A stretch of 64,000 nt of DNA from Bradyrhizobium cosmicum (GCF_007290395.2 NZ_CP041656.2:1240001-1304000), one strand, 5' to 3'; shown: positions 50,184 through 59,757, counted from the stretch's first letter. A program made the numbers and translations. The notes: generated by a model not told the origin, from the sequence alone.

Positions 50184-51035
50184 CTACGACTTCACCGCGC
50201 CCGCCGTGAGACCGCCCACCATGTAGCGGCGGAAGGCGTAGTAGATCGCGGCCGGCGGCAGCGCGTAGATGAAGCCGGTCGTCATCAACAGCTCCCACGG
50301 CGAATCGTCGGCGGCGAGGAAGTTGCCGAGCGCGACGGGGAGGGTGATCTCGCGGTCGTTCGACAGCAGCAGGAACGCGTAGAGATATTCGTTCCAGGCC
50401 AGCAGCACCGCATAGGTGCCGATCGCGACCAGCGAGGGCATCATCAGCGGCAGATAGACCAGGCGGAATATCTGCAGCGTCGTGGCGCCGTCCATCACCG
50501 CGGCTTCGTCCAGCTCGACCGGCAGTTTGTCGGAGGCCTGCTTGAGCACCCAGATCGCGTAGGGGCTGGCGATCGTCACCATCGCCAGGATCAGCGACCA
50601 GTGATTGTTGAGCAGGCCGTAATTGCCCATGGTGCGGTACATCGGCACGGCGAGGAACGCCGCGGGAATGAAATAGGTGAAGAGCGCAAGGTTCATCACC
50701 AAGCGTCCGCCCGGCACCTTCAGTCGCGAGATCGAGAATGCCGCGGCCGTGGCGATGACCAATGTCAGCACGCCGACGGTCGCGGCGATCACCAGCGAAT
50801 TCCAGAACTGCGCATAGAAGTCGCGCAGGAAGTAGTGCTGCTGCTTGAATACGATCTCGAAGTTGTGCAGCGTCGGATGATCCGGCCACAGCTTGCCCGA
50901 GAACGCGTCTTCCTTCGGCGAGATCGCGAACAGGAACATGTGGTAGATCGGTATCATCGTCCACAGGAAGACGGGAATGCCGATCAGGAGCAGCCGCGCT
51001 TCTGTCGCGACGTCACGGAGAGAGGGGAGCTTCAT
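50184..51035 (-). CDS. Carbohydrate-type ABC permease, MalG-like
   Basis: The start is the ATG at 51035, overlapping the upstream permease stop as ATGA, and the product has 283 residues. It has six helices and the EAA loop DEAAVMDGATTLQIFRLVYLPLMMPSLVA. The MalG-family C-terminus is present. The frame is also open back to 51755, but this reads the upstream gene out of phase. With its partner permease and the binding protein it forms a sugar importer, but no ATPase gene is included. Confidence 0.88.
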   Translation of the reverse strand: MKLPSLRDVATEARLLLIGIPVFLWTMIPIYHMFLFAISPKEDAFSGKLWPDHPTLHNFEIVFKQQHYFLRDFYAQFWNSLVIAATVGVLTLVIATAAAFSISRLKVPGGRLVMNLALFTYFIPAAFLAVPMYRTMGNYGLLNNHWSLILAMVTIASPYAIWVLKQASDKLPVELDEAAVMDGATTLQIFRLVYLPLMMPSLVAIGTYAVLLAWNEYLYAFLLLSNDREITLPVALGNFLAADDSPWELLMTTGFIYALPPAAIYYAFRRYMVGGLTAGAVKS

Positions 51036-51904
51036 CGCGACAACCGTTTCATCATGAAGTACATCAGCGGCAGGACGAACGGTATCGCGCAGACGATGGA
51101 GGCCATCGCAAGCGAGAGCTGGTCGAGCCGGAGATACCGGATGCCGAGCGTCGACAGCACATGCGTCAGATCGGCCGGTCCGCCGCCGGTGAGCAGATAG
51201 ACGCTGTTGAAATCGCCGAGCGTCCAGATCATCGAGAGCAGCGTGCAGGTAATGTAAAGCGTCTGCATCGACGGCCAGGTAATGAAGCGGAATTTCTGCC
51301 ACCAGCTCGCGCCGTCGACCTCGGCCGCTTCGAATAGATCTTGCGCAATCGCAAGCCGGCCGGTCATCAGGATCAGCGTCCAGAACGGCAGCGACTTCCA
51401 GATGTGCACGCCGATCGCCATGGTGAGTGCGACGGTCGGGTCGTTGAGCCAGTTCGGGCCATCTTCGCCGGTCAAGTTGAAGATGAGGTGGTTCACCACG
51501 CCCCATTCGGGATTGAACATGAAGCGCACCGACAGAATGGTCGGGATCGACGGCACCGCCCAGGGCAGGATGAAGATCACCGAAAGCCATTTGATCCAGG
51601 GGCGCTGCTGCGCGAAGAAGCCGGACAGGAACAGCGCGATCAGCATCTTGATATTGATGCCGATGACCAGGAAGATCAGCGTGTTGACCGCGGCGCGCGC
51701 GAAGATCGGGTCGTGATACAGCGCGACATAGTTCGACGGAGCCCGCGCCAACCACAGCCCGTAACAGACGGGATAGACCACGAAGGCGAGGAAGACGAGC
51801 AGATAGGGCGCGAGCAGAATAATGCCCCAGACCTGCGTCGGGGTCAGCCGCGGCGCCAGGGGCGGCGCGGGAATTGCCTGGTCGCCAGAGAGTGTGATCG
51901 CCAT
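51032..51904 (-). CDS. Carbohydrate-type ABC permease, MalF-like
   Basis: The 290-residue permease has six helices. The EAA loop reads EAAEVDGASWWQKFRFITWPSMQTL. It is of the MalF/UgpA type. It is coupled to the next permease by ATGA, and the upstream binding-protein gene is separated by 97 bp with two strong hairpins. Confidence 0.9.
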   Translation of the reverse strand: MAITLSGDQAIPAPPLAPRLTPTQVWGIILLAPYLLVFLAFVVYPVCYGLWLARAPSNYVALYHDPIFARAAVNTLIFLVIGINIKMLIALFLSGFFAQQRPWIKWLSVIFILPWAVPSIPTILSVRFMFNPEWGVVNHLIFNLTGEDGPNWLNDPTVALTMAIGVHIWKSLPFWTLILMTGRLAIAQDLFEAAEVDGASWWQKFRFITWPSMQTLYITCTLLSMIWTLGDFNSVYLLTGGGPADLTHVLSTLGIRYLRLDQLSLAMASIVCAIPFVLPLMYFMMKRLSR

Positions 51905-51929
51905 TCTTCAGGACTCTTTGAAAGAATTG

Positions 51930-51988
51930 CCGGCCGCACGAGGCGGCCGGTGTTAGCGTTTCGCCTCTCCTCGCGCTAGCGAGGAGAG
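51930..51988 (-). promoter_or_regulatory. Two tandem hairpins between the binding-protein and permease genes
   Basis: CCGGCCGC at 51930-51937 pairs with GCGGCCGG at 51943-51950. CTCTCCTCGC at 51965-51974 pairs with GCGAGGAGAG at 51979-51988. Such structures after binding-protein genes raise its mRNA level relative to the membrane genes. T-rich sequence (AATTCTTTC) follows the second-transcribed hairpin. Confidence 0.7.
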
Positions 51989-52001
51989 GGAGAGACAGAA
52001 C

Positions 52002-53387
52002 TTAACCTGCAACCTGCTTGATGCGGACGATCAGCTCGTCGACGGCCTTGTCGACCGGGACCTTCTCGCTGACGACCCGGTTCATCGCCTTGGCCCAGAC
52101 GTTCTCGTTGTTGAGGATCGTGAACTTCCAGTTCTTGGTGAAGTCGAACGCCGCGGTGCCGCCGGTGAACTGGGCGTAGACCGCCTTGCGGTGCTTGTCG
52201 GCCTGCCAGAACGGGCTGGCCTGGCTTTCCTTCGTTACCGGGAACCAGCGGCCGAGCGCGCCCTCGATGTAGGGACGAACGTTTTCCTCCTGAAGCAGGA
52301 AGCTGATGAACTGCTTGGCCTCGGCCTTGTTCTTGGCCGCGGTGAAGACCAGCCCGGTCTTGACGTCGGAGCGGTAGCGGATGGTCGAGCCATCCGGCGC
52401 CTTCGGGAAGGACGCGGTGACGATGTCCTGCTCATAGGCCTTCTTGCCGGCGTCGCGCTGCTCCTGGGTCAGAGCCTGGTTCTGCGAATCCTCGAACCAT
52501 TTCGCCGCGATCGAGATCGTGAAGTTGTGGGTCATCACGATGGTCTTGTTGTGGAAGGCGACGTTGTTGTCGGGATCCTTCCAGGTCGTGGAGGAGGGCG
52601 GCGTGCAGCCCTTGATATAGGTGTCGGTGTAGTCCTTCAGCGCAGCGATCAGGTTCTCGCGCACCTTGGGATCGTCGACCAGCAGCTTGCCGTCGTCGTC
52701 TACGAGCTTGACGTGATAGGCGTCCATGAAGGTGTAGAACGACTGGAATGCGTCGGTGGATTCCACGCCCATCGGCTGGCCGACGCCGTAGATGCGCTGG
52801 CCGGTGGCTTTGCGGATGCCCGGTTGCACCTTGTCGCACCAGAACGTCCAGTAGCCCGCCCAGTCGGTCGGGATGTCGGCGAGCTTGAAGCCGGCCTTCT
52901 CCAGCATGTCGTTCCAGATCTCGACATGCATGCTCTGCTGCTTCAGCGGGAAGCCGTAATAGGCCTTCTTCTTCGTGACGTCGTTATAGAGGATCGAGGC
53001 GTCGAGCGTGTTCTGCACGAACCGGCCCTTGATCGGCTCCATGACATCCGAGAGATCCTCGAGCTTGCCTTCATAGGCCCACTTGCCCTGCGCCTGCACG
53101 TCATAGGAATCGGAATAGGCCACATCGGGCACGGTGCCGGCATCGAGCGCGGCGACCGTCTTCGGAATCATGTCCTGGATCGCGTACTGCGACAATTCGA
53201 CCTTGATGCCGGTCTTGGCTTCGAACTTCTTGATCGTGTCGAGCAATGCGTCGTCTTCGGAGCGGTAGAAGCCCTTGCCCCACCAGACCGTAATCGTCTT
53301 CTGCTGCGCAAATGCGGGTGCAGCGGCTGCGAACAGCCCGGCCGCAGCGACCGCCAGTGATACTGCGCCAATAACCTTGGATTTCAC
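52002..53387 (-). CDS. ABC transporter sugar-binding protein
   Basis: The start is the GTG at 53387 with GGGAGA just upstream, giving 461 residues. A signal peptide (KVIGAVSLAVAAAGLFAAAAPAFAQ) is followed by a solute-binding protein of the MalE/UgpB class with TITVWWGKGFYRSEDDALLDTIKKFEAKTGIKVE. Trp-rich segments such as WAGYWTFW may line a sugar pocket. The ligand cannot be read from sequence. The gene heads a unit with two permeases but no ATPase, which must be supplied elsewhere. Confidence 0.9.
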   Translation of the reverse strand: MKSKVIGAVSLAVAAAGLFAAAAPAFAQQKTITVWWGKGFYRSEDDALLDTIKKFEAKTGIKVELSQYAIQDMIPKTVAALDAGTVPDVAYSDSYDVQAQGKWAYEGKLEDLSDVMEPIKGRFVQNTLDASILYNDVTKKKAYYGFPLKQQSMHVEIWNDMLEKAGFKLADIPTDWAGYWTFWCDKVQPGIRKATGQRIYGVGQPMGVESTDAFQSFYTFMDAYHVKLVDDDGKLLVDDPKVRENLIAALKDYTDTYIKGCTPPSSTTWKDPDNNVAFHNKTIVMTHNFTISIAAKWFEDSQNQALTQEQRDAGKKAYEQDIVTASFPKAPDGSTIRYRSDVKTGLVFTAAKNKAEAKQFISFLLQEENVRPYIEGALGRWFPVTKESQASPFWQADKHRKAVYAQFTGGTAAFDFTKNWKFTILNNENVWAKAMNRVVSEKVPVDKAVDELIVRIKQVAG

Positions 53388-53591
53388 GATTTTCTCCCTC
53401 AAGCCGCCGGTGTTTTGACCGGTCGGAAAAACACTAGCGCAGGATGGTAGCGCAATCAACGCATCTTGTCGGACCCGGGTCGTGGGGTGCCGGTCCCGGG
53501 AGACGCTTAATGTGCGCATCGATCCAATCGCCGCATCAATTCGACCGAATCAATTCACAGCTGATCGGGCAGGACCGGACGATTGCCGTTC

Positions 53592-55496
53592 TCAGTTGGA
53601 CTTCGCGTTCTCTTTGGCGTTGTCCGCCGTCGGCGATCCATCCTGCGCGGGGCGCTTTCCGCCGCCGGTGATGCGCTGCTTCAGAAGGTCGAGGAAGGGC
53701 GTGGCCGCGGGCGACTGGCGGATCAGGGCTTCGGGGTCGGGGAAGATCAGGGGATCGTCCCAGGGACCTTGCACCATGAAGGGCAATTGGAAGCCGGATG
53801 TGGTGTTGAGGCTTGCCACGCCCTTCATGTCGTATTCGCGCGTCGGCACCGAGGCGGTGCCGGTCAGCGTGATCTTCGCAGCCGGCCCTTCGATGCGGAT
53901 GTCCTCGGCGGTCGCGACCCCGTCGGAGAATTTCACCGCGATGGTGAGGCTGTCGTATGGGGTCGTGCCGTTGCGGAAATTGCCGCCGCCCGACAGCGGC
54001 CGCCGCTCCAGCCGCTTCAGGAGCTGCTCGGCATTGAAGCCCGAGATCGCTCCGTCATGTCCGGTCACTGTGGCGGTGCCGTCGAGCGACTGCACGAGGC
54101 CGAACGGGCTCGAGCCGGAGGCGAGAAGTGAGACGTTGATGTTGCCGCGGCCGGACAGCTTGCTGAGGCCGAACAGTTCGGAAGCGCAGGCCTGCAGATC
54201 GACGTCGATGAACTGGAATTGCGCCTTGACGTCGGCCACGGTGTCGGAGCGCGCGATGCCGAACGAGCCCTTGGCGATGCCGCCATAGACCTGGGCTTCG
54301 CCGACCGAGAGCGCCAGCGTGCCGTTGCGCAAATTGGCGCCGATCGCGGTGCGGCCGAGTTTCGTGGGCCCGACCGTCAGCTTGGCTGCCGACAGGCGCA
54401 TGTCGAGGTCGGTGGTCGACAATCCGTTGAGATCGAACAGCTGCCTGTTCCAGTCCCGCGCGCCGCTGGCGAGCAGGCGGAAGGTGGAAATGTAAGGCGT
54501 GAAATCGAGCGCGTCGGCGGCAAGCGTCGCCTGCAGCGTCTGCCGGCCGTTATTGGCGTAGGTCATCACGCCTTCCGCCGTGTTGCCGTCGAGCTCGACA
54601 TTGACGTTGGTGAGTGCGATCGAGGGGCCTACGACATTGGCGCGTGCCTTCAGCGCGAAGCGGCCGAAGCCGCCGCTGCCGGGCTGCGGCTGGCCGGTCC
54701 AGCGCAGCGCGTTGCGCAAGGACGGGCTGTCGATCGTGACCGTGCCTTCCATCATCGGGCTGGTGCGGTTGGCGACGCTGCCGTCGAAGGCGAGCTTGAG
54801 CGGGGCACTGGCGATCCGCGCCTTCAGGCCGGAGCGGTCGCCGGAGAGGGCGGCGACGAAATCGGAGAAGCTGATCGAGCCGTCGACGCGCTCGCCGCGC
54901 CAGTCAAACTGTCCGGTCGCGGCGAAGGAGCGCGAGATCGAGGGCCAGGCCAGCGACAGGTCGATGTCCTCGAACTTCTCGGTGGCGTGGGTGGCTGCGT
55001 CCTCGTAGTTGAGCACGCCGTCCTGGATCCTGATCTCGGAGAACGACACCTGGTTGTCGGCGCCGGGCTTCATGGTGCGCGCGATGGTCTGGATGAACGG
55101 CGTCCAGTTGCTCTCGCCGTCCGGCTTCAGGCTGACATGGATGCGCGGCCGCAGCAGCGTGAGGTCGGCGATCTCGAACCGTTGCAGCAGCAGCGGCAGC
55201 AGCCGCAGGTTTGCGGTGAGAACATCGACATGGAGCGCGGGGTCGCCGGTGCCGCCGCCCTTCAGGCCGACGTCATGAAAAGAAATGTAGCTCGCCGGCA
55301 GCACCGAGATGTCGATCGCGCCGGCAACATTGAGCTCGAGCCCGGTGACCTCGCGGATCTGTGCTTCCACCGCCTTGCGCAATGCGTCGCGGTTGATGAG
55401 CCAGGAGGTCGCGATCAGGGCGATCAGCGCGACGCCGAGCAGCGCCGCGATCGGCGTCCCGAGGCGCTTCATTCCTTGGGCCATGGTCAATGGCAT
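53592..55496 (-). CDS. AsmA family inner-membrane-anchored protein
   Basis: From the ATG at 55496, the protein has 634 residues with one N-terminal helix (IAALLGVALIALIATSWLI). The AsmA signature follows with NRDALRKAVEAQIREVTGLELNVAG, and the AsmA C-terminal domain includes FRNGTTPYDSLTIAVKFSDG and VPTREYDMKGVASLN. AsmA-like proteins are thought to move phospholipids between the membranes. ATGs at 55496 and 55484 are both possible. An upstream open frame to 55640 adds residues without family support. It is divergent from scoA. Confidence 0.9.
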   Translation of the reverse strand: MPLTMAQGMKRLGTPIAALLGVALIALIATSWLINRDALRKAVEAQIREVTGLELNVAGAIDISVLPASYISFHDVGLKGGGTGDPALHVDVLTANLRLLPLLLQRFEIADLTLLRPRIHVSLKPDGESNWTPFIQTIARTMKPGADNQVSFSEIRIQDGVLNYEDAATHATEKFEDIDLSLAWPSISRSFAATGQFDWRGERVDGSISFSDFVAALSGDRSGLKARIASAPLKLAFDGSVANRTSPMMEGTVTIDSPSLRNALRWTGQPQPGSGGFGRFALKARANVVGPSIALTNVNVELDGNTAEGVMTYANNGRQTLQATLAADALDFTPYISTFRLLASGARDWNRQLFDLNGLSTTDLDMRLSAAKLTVGPTKLGRTAIGANLRNGTLALSVGEAQVYGGIAKGSFGIARSDTVADVKAQFQFIDVDLQACASELFGLSKLSGRGNINVSLLASGSSPFGLVQSLDGTATVTGHDGAISGFNAEQLLKRLERRPLSGGGNFRNGTTPYDSLTIAVKFSDGVATAEDIRIEGPAAKITLTGTASVPTREYDMKGVASLNTTSGFQLPFMVQGPWDDPLIFPDPEALIRQSPAATPFLDLLKQRITGGGKRPAQDGSPTADNAKENAKSN

Positions 55497-55754
55497 GTCC
55501 TGATCGGGTTGGTCGTTGGAGCCAGAAGGGCGGGCGGGAAACCTGCGCGCCCCACGCCCAACCCCCGCAACTTGATGGGTTTTCTTGTCGCTTTCAAGGC
55601 CACGGACGGTTCTGCCCACGGCATGGGCAGCTTCTAGCACCGGCTCGCGGAACGGAGAACCCGTATCATTGACGGCTTTGGAGGATTTCGCCTAATAATC
55701 GCCGCCAATAAGGCGCGACGCCTGCAAGCCGAAGGTTCAGTCGAGGTTTTTTGC

Positions 55755-56492
55755 ATGAACAAGGTCTATCCCGACGCCAAGTCGGCTCTTGAGGGCGTTC
55801 TCAAGGACAACATGATGATCATGTCGGGAGGCTTCGGCCTCTGCGGCATCGCCGAGGAACTGTCGGACGCGATCCGCGAGTCCGGCGTCAAGGGCCTGAC
55901 GGTGGTCTCCAACAATGCCGGTGTCGACGGCATCGGGCTCAGCCGCCTGTTGGAAACCCGCCAGATCAAGAAGATGATCTCGTCCTATGTCGGCGAGAAC
56001 AAGCTGTTCGCGCAGCAATTCCTCGCCGGCGAGCTGGAGCTCGAATTCAATCCGCAGGGCACGCTGGCCGAGCGCATCCGCGCCGGCGGCGCCGGCATCC
56101 CCGCCTTCTACACCAAGACCGGCGTCGGCACGCTGATCGCCGAAGGCAAGGAAGTGAAGGAGTTCGACGGCGAGAAGTATCTGATGGAGCGCGGCCTGTT
56201 CGCCGACCTCGCCATCGTGCACGCCTGGAAGGGCGACACCGCCGGCAACCTCATCTACCGCAAGACCGCGCGCAACTTTAACCCGATGATGGCGACCGCC
56301 GCCAAGGTCACGGTGGCCGAGGTCGAGCATCTGGTTCCGGCCGGTGAACTCAATCCCGACCACATCCACACGCCCGGCATCTTCGTGAAGCGCATCATCG
56401 AGGTCGGTACGGCCAAGAAGCGCATCGAATTCCGCAACACCCGCCCGCGTCAGGATCGCGCGCCCGCGGCCGGAACAGGAGTTGAAATCTGA
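55755..56492 (+). CDS. scoA: 3-oxoacid CoA-transferase subunit A
   Basis: The 245-residue protein carries [24 protein letters not shown] and [29 protein letters not shown], both typical of SCOT subunit A. It moves CoA from succinyl-CoA to acetoacetate or a related 3-oxoacid. The stop and the scoB start overlap by one base (TGATG), so the subunits are translationally coupled. Confidence 0.93.
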   Translation: MNKVYPDAKSALEGVLKDNMMIMSGGFGLCGIAEELSDAIRESGVKGLTVVSNNAGVDGIGLSRLLETRQIKKMISSYVGENKLFAQQFLAGELELEFNPQGTLAERIRAGGAGIPAFYTKTGVGTLIAEGKEVKEFDGEKYLMERGLFADLAIVHAWKGDTAGNLIYRKTARNFNPMMATAAKVTVAEVEHLVPAGELNPDHIHTPGIFVKRIIEVGTAKKRIEFRNTRPRQDRAPAAGTGVEI

Positions 56493-57142
56493 TGGCCTGG
56501 ACCCGTGAACAGATGGCTGCGCGCGCCGCGAAGGAATTGCGCGACGGCTACTACGTCAATCTCGGCATCGGCATCCCGACGCTGGTCTCGAACTACATCC
56601 CCGACGGGGTGGATGTCAGCCTGCAGAGCGAGAACGGCATGCTCGGCATGGGCCCGTTCCCCTATGAAGGGGAAGAAGATGCCGACCTCATCAATGCCGG
56701 CAAGCAGACTGTGAGCGAGCTGCCCTCGACCTCCTATTTCTCGAGCGCGGATTCCTTCGGTATGATCCGCGGCGGTCACATGGACCTGTCGATCCTCGGC
56801 GCCATGCAGGTCGCCCAGAACGGCGATCTCGCCAACTGGATGATCCCCGGCAAGATGGTCAAGGGCATGGGCGGCGCGATGGACCTCGTCGCCGGCGTCA
56901 AGCGCGTCGTCGTGGTGATGGAGCATTCGGCCAAGGACGGCTCCAAGCTTCTCAAGCAGTGCAACCTGCCGCTGACCGGCGAGCGGGTGGTCGACATGGT
57001 CGTCACGGATCTCGCCGTCTTCACCATCGACAAGCACGGCGACGGCGGCATGGCCCTGATCGAGCTCGCCGACGGCGTTTCGCTCGACGAGGTCAAGGCC
57101 AAGACCGAAGCGGAATTCCGCGTCGCGCTGAAGAACAGCTGA
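56492..57142 (+). CDS. scoB: 3-oxoacid CoA-transferase subunit B
   Basis: The 216-residue subunit has the catalytic Glu in [12 protein letters not shown] (about residue 49) and the [14 protein letters not shown] segment. Together with subunit A it interconverts 3-oxoacids and their CoA esters, relevant to ketone-body or PHB-derived acetoacetate use. It begins on the last base of scoA and ends in a terminator. Confidence 0.94.
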   Translation: MAWTREQMAARAAKELRDGYYVNLGIGIPTLVSNYIPDGVDVSLQSENGMLGMGPFPYEGEEDADLINAGKQTVSELPSTSYFSSADSFGMIRGGHMDLSILGAMQVAQNGDLANWMIPGKMVKGMGGAMDLVAGVKRVVVVMEHSAKDGSKLLKQCNLPLTGERVVDMVVTDLAVFTIDKHGDGGMALIELADGVSLDEVKAKTEAEFRVALKNS

Positions 57143-57165
57143 GATGTAGATCGAGATAGTCGTGA

Positions 57166-57194
57166 AATGGCCGGGCCTCGTCCCGGCCATTTTC
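57166..57194 (+). terminator. Intrinsic terminator after scoB
   Basis: AATGGCCGGG at 57166-57175 pairs with CCCGGCCATT at 57182-57191, followed by TTCG and GTTTGG. It lies about 25 bp after scoB and before the convergent nirV end. Confidence 0.8.
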
Positions 57195-57212
57195 GTTTGG
57201 GTGTGGGGGCAC

Positions 57213-58091
57213 CTACGACCTCGCCGCCCAGACCTTGCTGAACCGCGCCGATACGCTCGCGACCCATGATGGTTCTTCCCGCACCAGGCGGAAGCCGAGA
57301 TTGGCGGGCGGTACGCCCTGCGCGCAGCCGCCGGCGCGGGCATCGCGGATGAAGTCGGTAACATAAGCGCGGTGTGCGCCCTCGGCGACACGCACGCCGC
57401 AATTCACGGTCGGGCGGCCGGCATTGCCTGATACGTCGACCCGCGAGCGCACGAAGCAGGTCGAGGTCCATTCCCAGACATTGCCGGCGAGATCTTCGAT
57501 GCCGTGCTCGTTGGCGCCGAACTTGCCGAACGGATAGGCCGTGGTGTCGGAGAGGTCGCGCTCGGATTCACGCTCATAGCGGCTGAGCCAGCGCTTCGAG
57601 GGATCGTCCGCGTCCACCGGCGCGCCGTCGTCCTTGAACTTCGAGCCCGCAGCAAAGGCCCATTCCGCGTCGCTGGGCAGGCGGTAGTGACGGCCGGTCC
57701 TGCGCGACAGCCAGCCCGCATAGGCCTCGGCATCGTGCCAGCTGACCTGCACGACGGGCCGATCGAGCGCGATCGCGACGCCGCGATCGAGCGCGCGGCA
57801 GGCGCCGTCCTGCACACAAAGCTGGTAATCGGCGGAGGAGACTTGCTCGCGCATGATGTGAAGGGGTTTCGTGAAACGCATCGCGCGCAGCGGCACCTCC
57901 GCCTGCTGCCCGGCGCGCGTGAAATCGCCGGCCTCGCGATAGGACAGGCTGCCCGGCGCCACTCTGACGATGGCAGGCTCGGTCGCCGTGCCGCGCACCG
58001 CGATGTCGGTGACCAGCGGTGCGACGGCGATCGGCCCTGCGAGTCCGGCGGCGCATGCCAGCGCCAGTTTCAGCTTGAATGCGATCAGCAT
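57213..58091 (-). CDS. nirV: NirV, formylglycine-generating-enzyme-like protein of the nitrite reductase operon
   Basis: The 292-residue protein has a signal peptide and an FGE/SUMF1-type domain with VQVSWHDAEAYAGWLSRRTGRHYRLPSDAEWAFAAG and the LAGNVWEWTSTCF motif. NirV accompanies NirK in several denitrifiers; its exact role is not settled, and a part in maturation or electron supply is only proposed. It lies 52 bp downstream of nirK on the same strand, separated by a strong hairpin. A conserved Cys occurs in the C-terminal GGCAQGVPPANLGFRL stretch. Confidence 0.86.
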   Translation of the reverse strand: MLIAFKLKLALACAAGLAGPIAVAPLVTDIAVRGTATEPAIVRVAPGSLSYREAGDFTRAGQQAEVPLRAMRFTKPLHIMREQVSSADYQLCVQDGACRALDRGVAIALDRPVVQVSWHDAEAYAGWLSRRTGRHYRLPSDAEWAFAAGSKFKDDGAPVDADDPSKRWLSRYERESERDLSDTTAYPFGKFGANEHGIEDLAGNVWEWTSTCFVRSRVDVSGNAGRPTVNCGVRVAEGAHRAYVTDFIRDARAGGCAQGVPPANLGFRLVREEPSWVASVSARFSKVWAARS

Positions 58092-58111
58092 GATCGTCCC
58101 CCGAAGAAAGA

Positions 58112-58135
58112 AGGGGCCGGTGATGACCGGCCCCT
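58112..58135 (-). terminator. Hairpin between nirK and nirV
   Basis: AGGGGCCGGT at 58112-58121 pairs perfectly with ACCGGCCCCT at 58126-58135 around a four-base loop. On the coding strand it is followed by TCTTTCTT. It probably attenuates nirV relative to nirK or stabilises nirK mRNA. Confidence 0.75.
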
Positions 58136-58143
58136 CGTCGCGT

Positions 58144-59247
58144 CTAGTTGGTCGAGGCCGGTATCTCCGCAGGCGCCTTCACCTGCATCATCAGATCGTC
58201 GTTCCACTTGCCTTCGACCTTGAAGTGCGCGGTGGCGCCGAGGTCGGCCGCCTCGATCAGGTTGTGCGTGACATAGGCGTAGATGCCCGGCTGCAGGAAC
58301 TTGTACAGCGCAGCTCCCGCCGAGCCGCCGCGGATGAACCAGGTCTCAAGCCCGGTCTCAGGCGCGTTGGAGAATTTTCCGGTCTCCCAGACATAGTCGC
58401 CATGGCCGCCGATCAGATGCGGACGGCTGTCGCGATTGGCCTGCGAGTGCACGATCAGCACGTTCTCGCCGACATTGGCGGTCAGGGCGTTCTTGCCGGT
58501 GAGCGCGCCGACCTTGCCGTTGAAGACCACATGCGAGGGGATCAGCTTCTTCATCACCTCTTCGGTTTCGGTGAAGGCTTCGCCCGGCGAGTCGTAGGAC
58601 TTGAAATTACCCTTCTCGTCCCGCGGCACGTACATGTCCTGCTCCCCGACATAGTAGACCTTGTCGTATTTCAGCGCGTGGCCCTTGCCGTCGTTGAGTC
58701 CGTCGCGCGGCAGCACCATCACGGCGCCGTTCATGCCGGAGACGACGTGCCAGGGGATCATCGGGCCGCCCGGCGCACAGTGATAGACGAACACACCGGT
58801 CCGCGTTGCCTTCCAGCGCAGTACGACCTGCTCGCCGGGATTGATCAGGGTGAGCGCACCGCCGCCAAGCGCGCCGGTCGCGGAGTGGAAGTCGATGTTG
58901 TGCGGCATGGTGTTGGTCGCGGGATTGACCAGCGTCGTTTCGACGTAGTCGCCTTCATGAACGACCATCAGCGGGCCAGGCATCGAGCCGTTGAAGGTCA
59001 TGGCCTGAAAGGTGGTGCCCTTCTCGTCGATGACGACCTTCTTCTCCTCGATCGTGAGCTTGAACTCCATGATCTTGGGGCCCTGCTTGGTCGCCTGCTC
59101 GTGCGCATGCACGAACGGCGGAGCGACCAGCTCGACCTTCTGACGCGGCAGCTTGAGATCGTCGGCGGCGAAAGCGGGTGTCGCCAGCATCAAGGCGGTC
59201 GCGGCGGCGCTGATTAATGCGGCTCTGCGGGTGAACATCGGAAGCAT
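58144..59247 (-). CDS. nirK: Copper-containing nitrite reductase NirK
   Basis: The 367-residue precursor begins with a Tat-like signal peptide ([15 protein letters not shown]). The two cupredoxin domains hold all metal ligands: type 1 copper H116, C157, H167 and M172, and type 2 copper H121, H156 and H328. The catalytic D119 (HNIDFH) and H282 (GGHGDY) are also present. It reduces nitrite to nitric oxide in the periplasm. It heads a nirK-nirV unit, and a TTG-N8-CAA site lies 66 bp before its ATG. The assignment is secure. Confidence 0.97.
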   Translation of the reverse strand: MLPMFTRRAALISAAATALMLATPAFAADDLKLPRQKVELVAPPFVHAHEQATKQGPKIMEFKLTIEEKKVVIDEKGTTFQAMTFNGSMPGPLMVVHEGDYVETTLVNPATNTMPHNIDFHSATGALGGGALTLINPGEQVVLRWKATRTGVFVYHCAPGGPMIPWHVVSGMNGAVMVLPRDGLNDGKGHALKYDKVYYVGEQDMYVPRDEKGNFKSYDSPGEAFTETEEVMKKLIPSHVVFNGKVGALTGKNALTANVGENVLIVHSQANRDSRPHLIGGHGDYVWETGKFSNAPETGLETWFIRGGSAGAALYKFLQPGIYAYVTHNLIEAADLGATAHFKVEGKWNDDLMMQVKAPAEIPASTN

Positions 59248-59306
59248 CCTTCATCTGAAAGGGTTTTGATGACGGATGCAGTGTGCGCCGATCCCGGCAA
59301 CGGTGT

Positions 59307-59320
59307 TTGTGCTGCGACAA
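59307..59320 (-). promoter_or_regulatory. FNR/FixK/NnrR-type site upstream of nirK
   Basis: TTGTGCTGCGACAA fits TTG-N8-CAA, centred about 66 bp upstream of the nirK ATG. The first half-site has T rather than A or C at the fourth position, so it is a slightly imperfect FixK-type box. Confidence 0.75.
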
Positions 59321-59475
59321 GCTTCTGCCGGATTCGCTTCCGGTAAGATACTTAAGACGTTTGCCGAAGGTCGCATGACGATGTGTCAAAGACGATGCGA
59401 AAACACGACGGCACGTCGCTTGCGCCCACGGCAAGTCGCTCACGAGTTCGGTTGGCAATGGCTGGATGCGCCGGA

Positions 59476-59682
59476 CTAGAGCAACTGGATTGCAATCCAG
59501 ACCGTACCCCAGACCGCGAGTGACAGTGCGGCAAAGACGGCAACCGTGATCGCCAGAACGCGGACGATGGAGCTGATGCCGATCGCGGGCGCGGCGGGGA
59601 CGGGACGAAATTCGTCGAAGCGGGGGATATGGCCGCGCACGCCGGTGAGCCAGAGAACGAGATCGAGCGCAAGCCACGCCAT
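59476..59682 (-). CDS. Small membrane protein of the denitrification island, 68 residues
   Basis: The product begins MAWLALDLVLWLTGVRGHIP and has a second hydrophobic helix (IVRVLAITVAVFAALSLAVWGTVWIAI). It is two-helix and of unknown family. It lies between nirK and hemN, transcribed away from hemN. A TTG-N8-CAA site sits 68 bp before its ATG, so it is probably induced with the nir genes. Whether it helps nitrite reduction or haem supply is unknown. Confidence 0.7.
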   Translation of the reverse strand: MAWLALDLVLWLTGVRGHIPRFDEFRPVPAAPAIGISSIVRVLAITVAVFAALSLAVWGTVWIAIQLL

Positions 59683-59743
59683 TGCCTATCTCCAGAGGGG
59701 CATTGATTGAACGTCACTATGGCTCCAATCCGGCGCTTAGACT

Positions 59744-59757
59744 TTGAGCGAGCGCAA
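59744..59757. promoter_or_regulatory. FNR/FixK-type site between hemN and the 68-residue gene
   Basis: TTGAGCGAGCGCAA fits TTG-N8-CAA with consensus A and G inner positions. It lies about 68 bp before the minus-strand small gene and 93 bp before the hemN ATG, so it could serve either or both. Confidence 0.75.
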
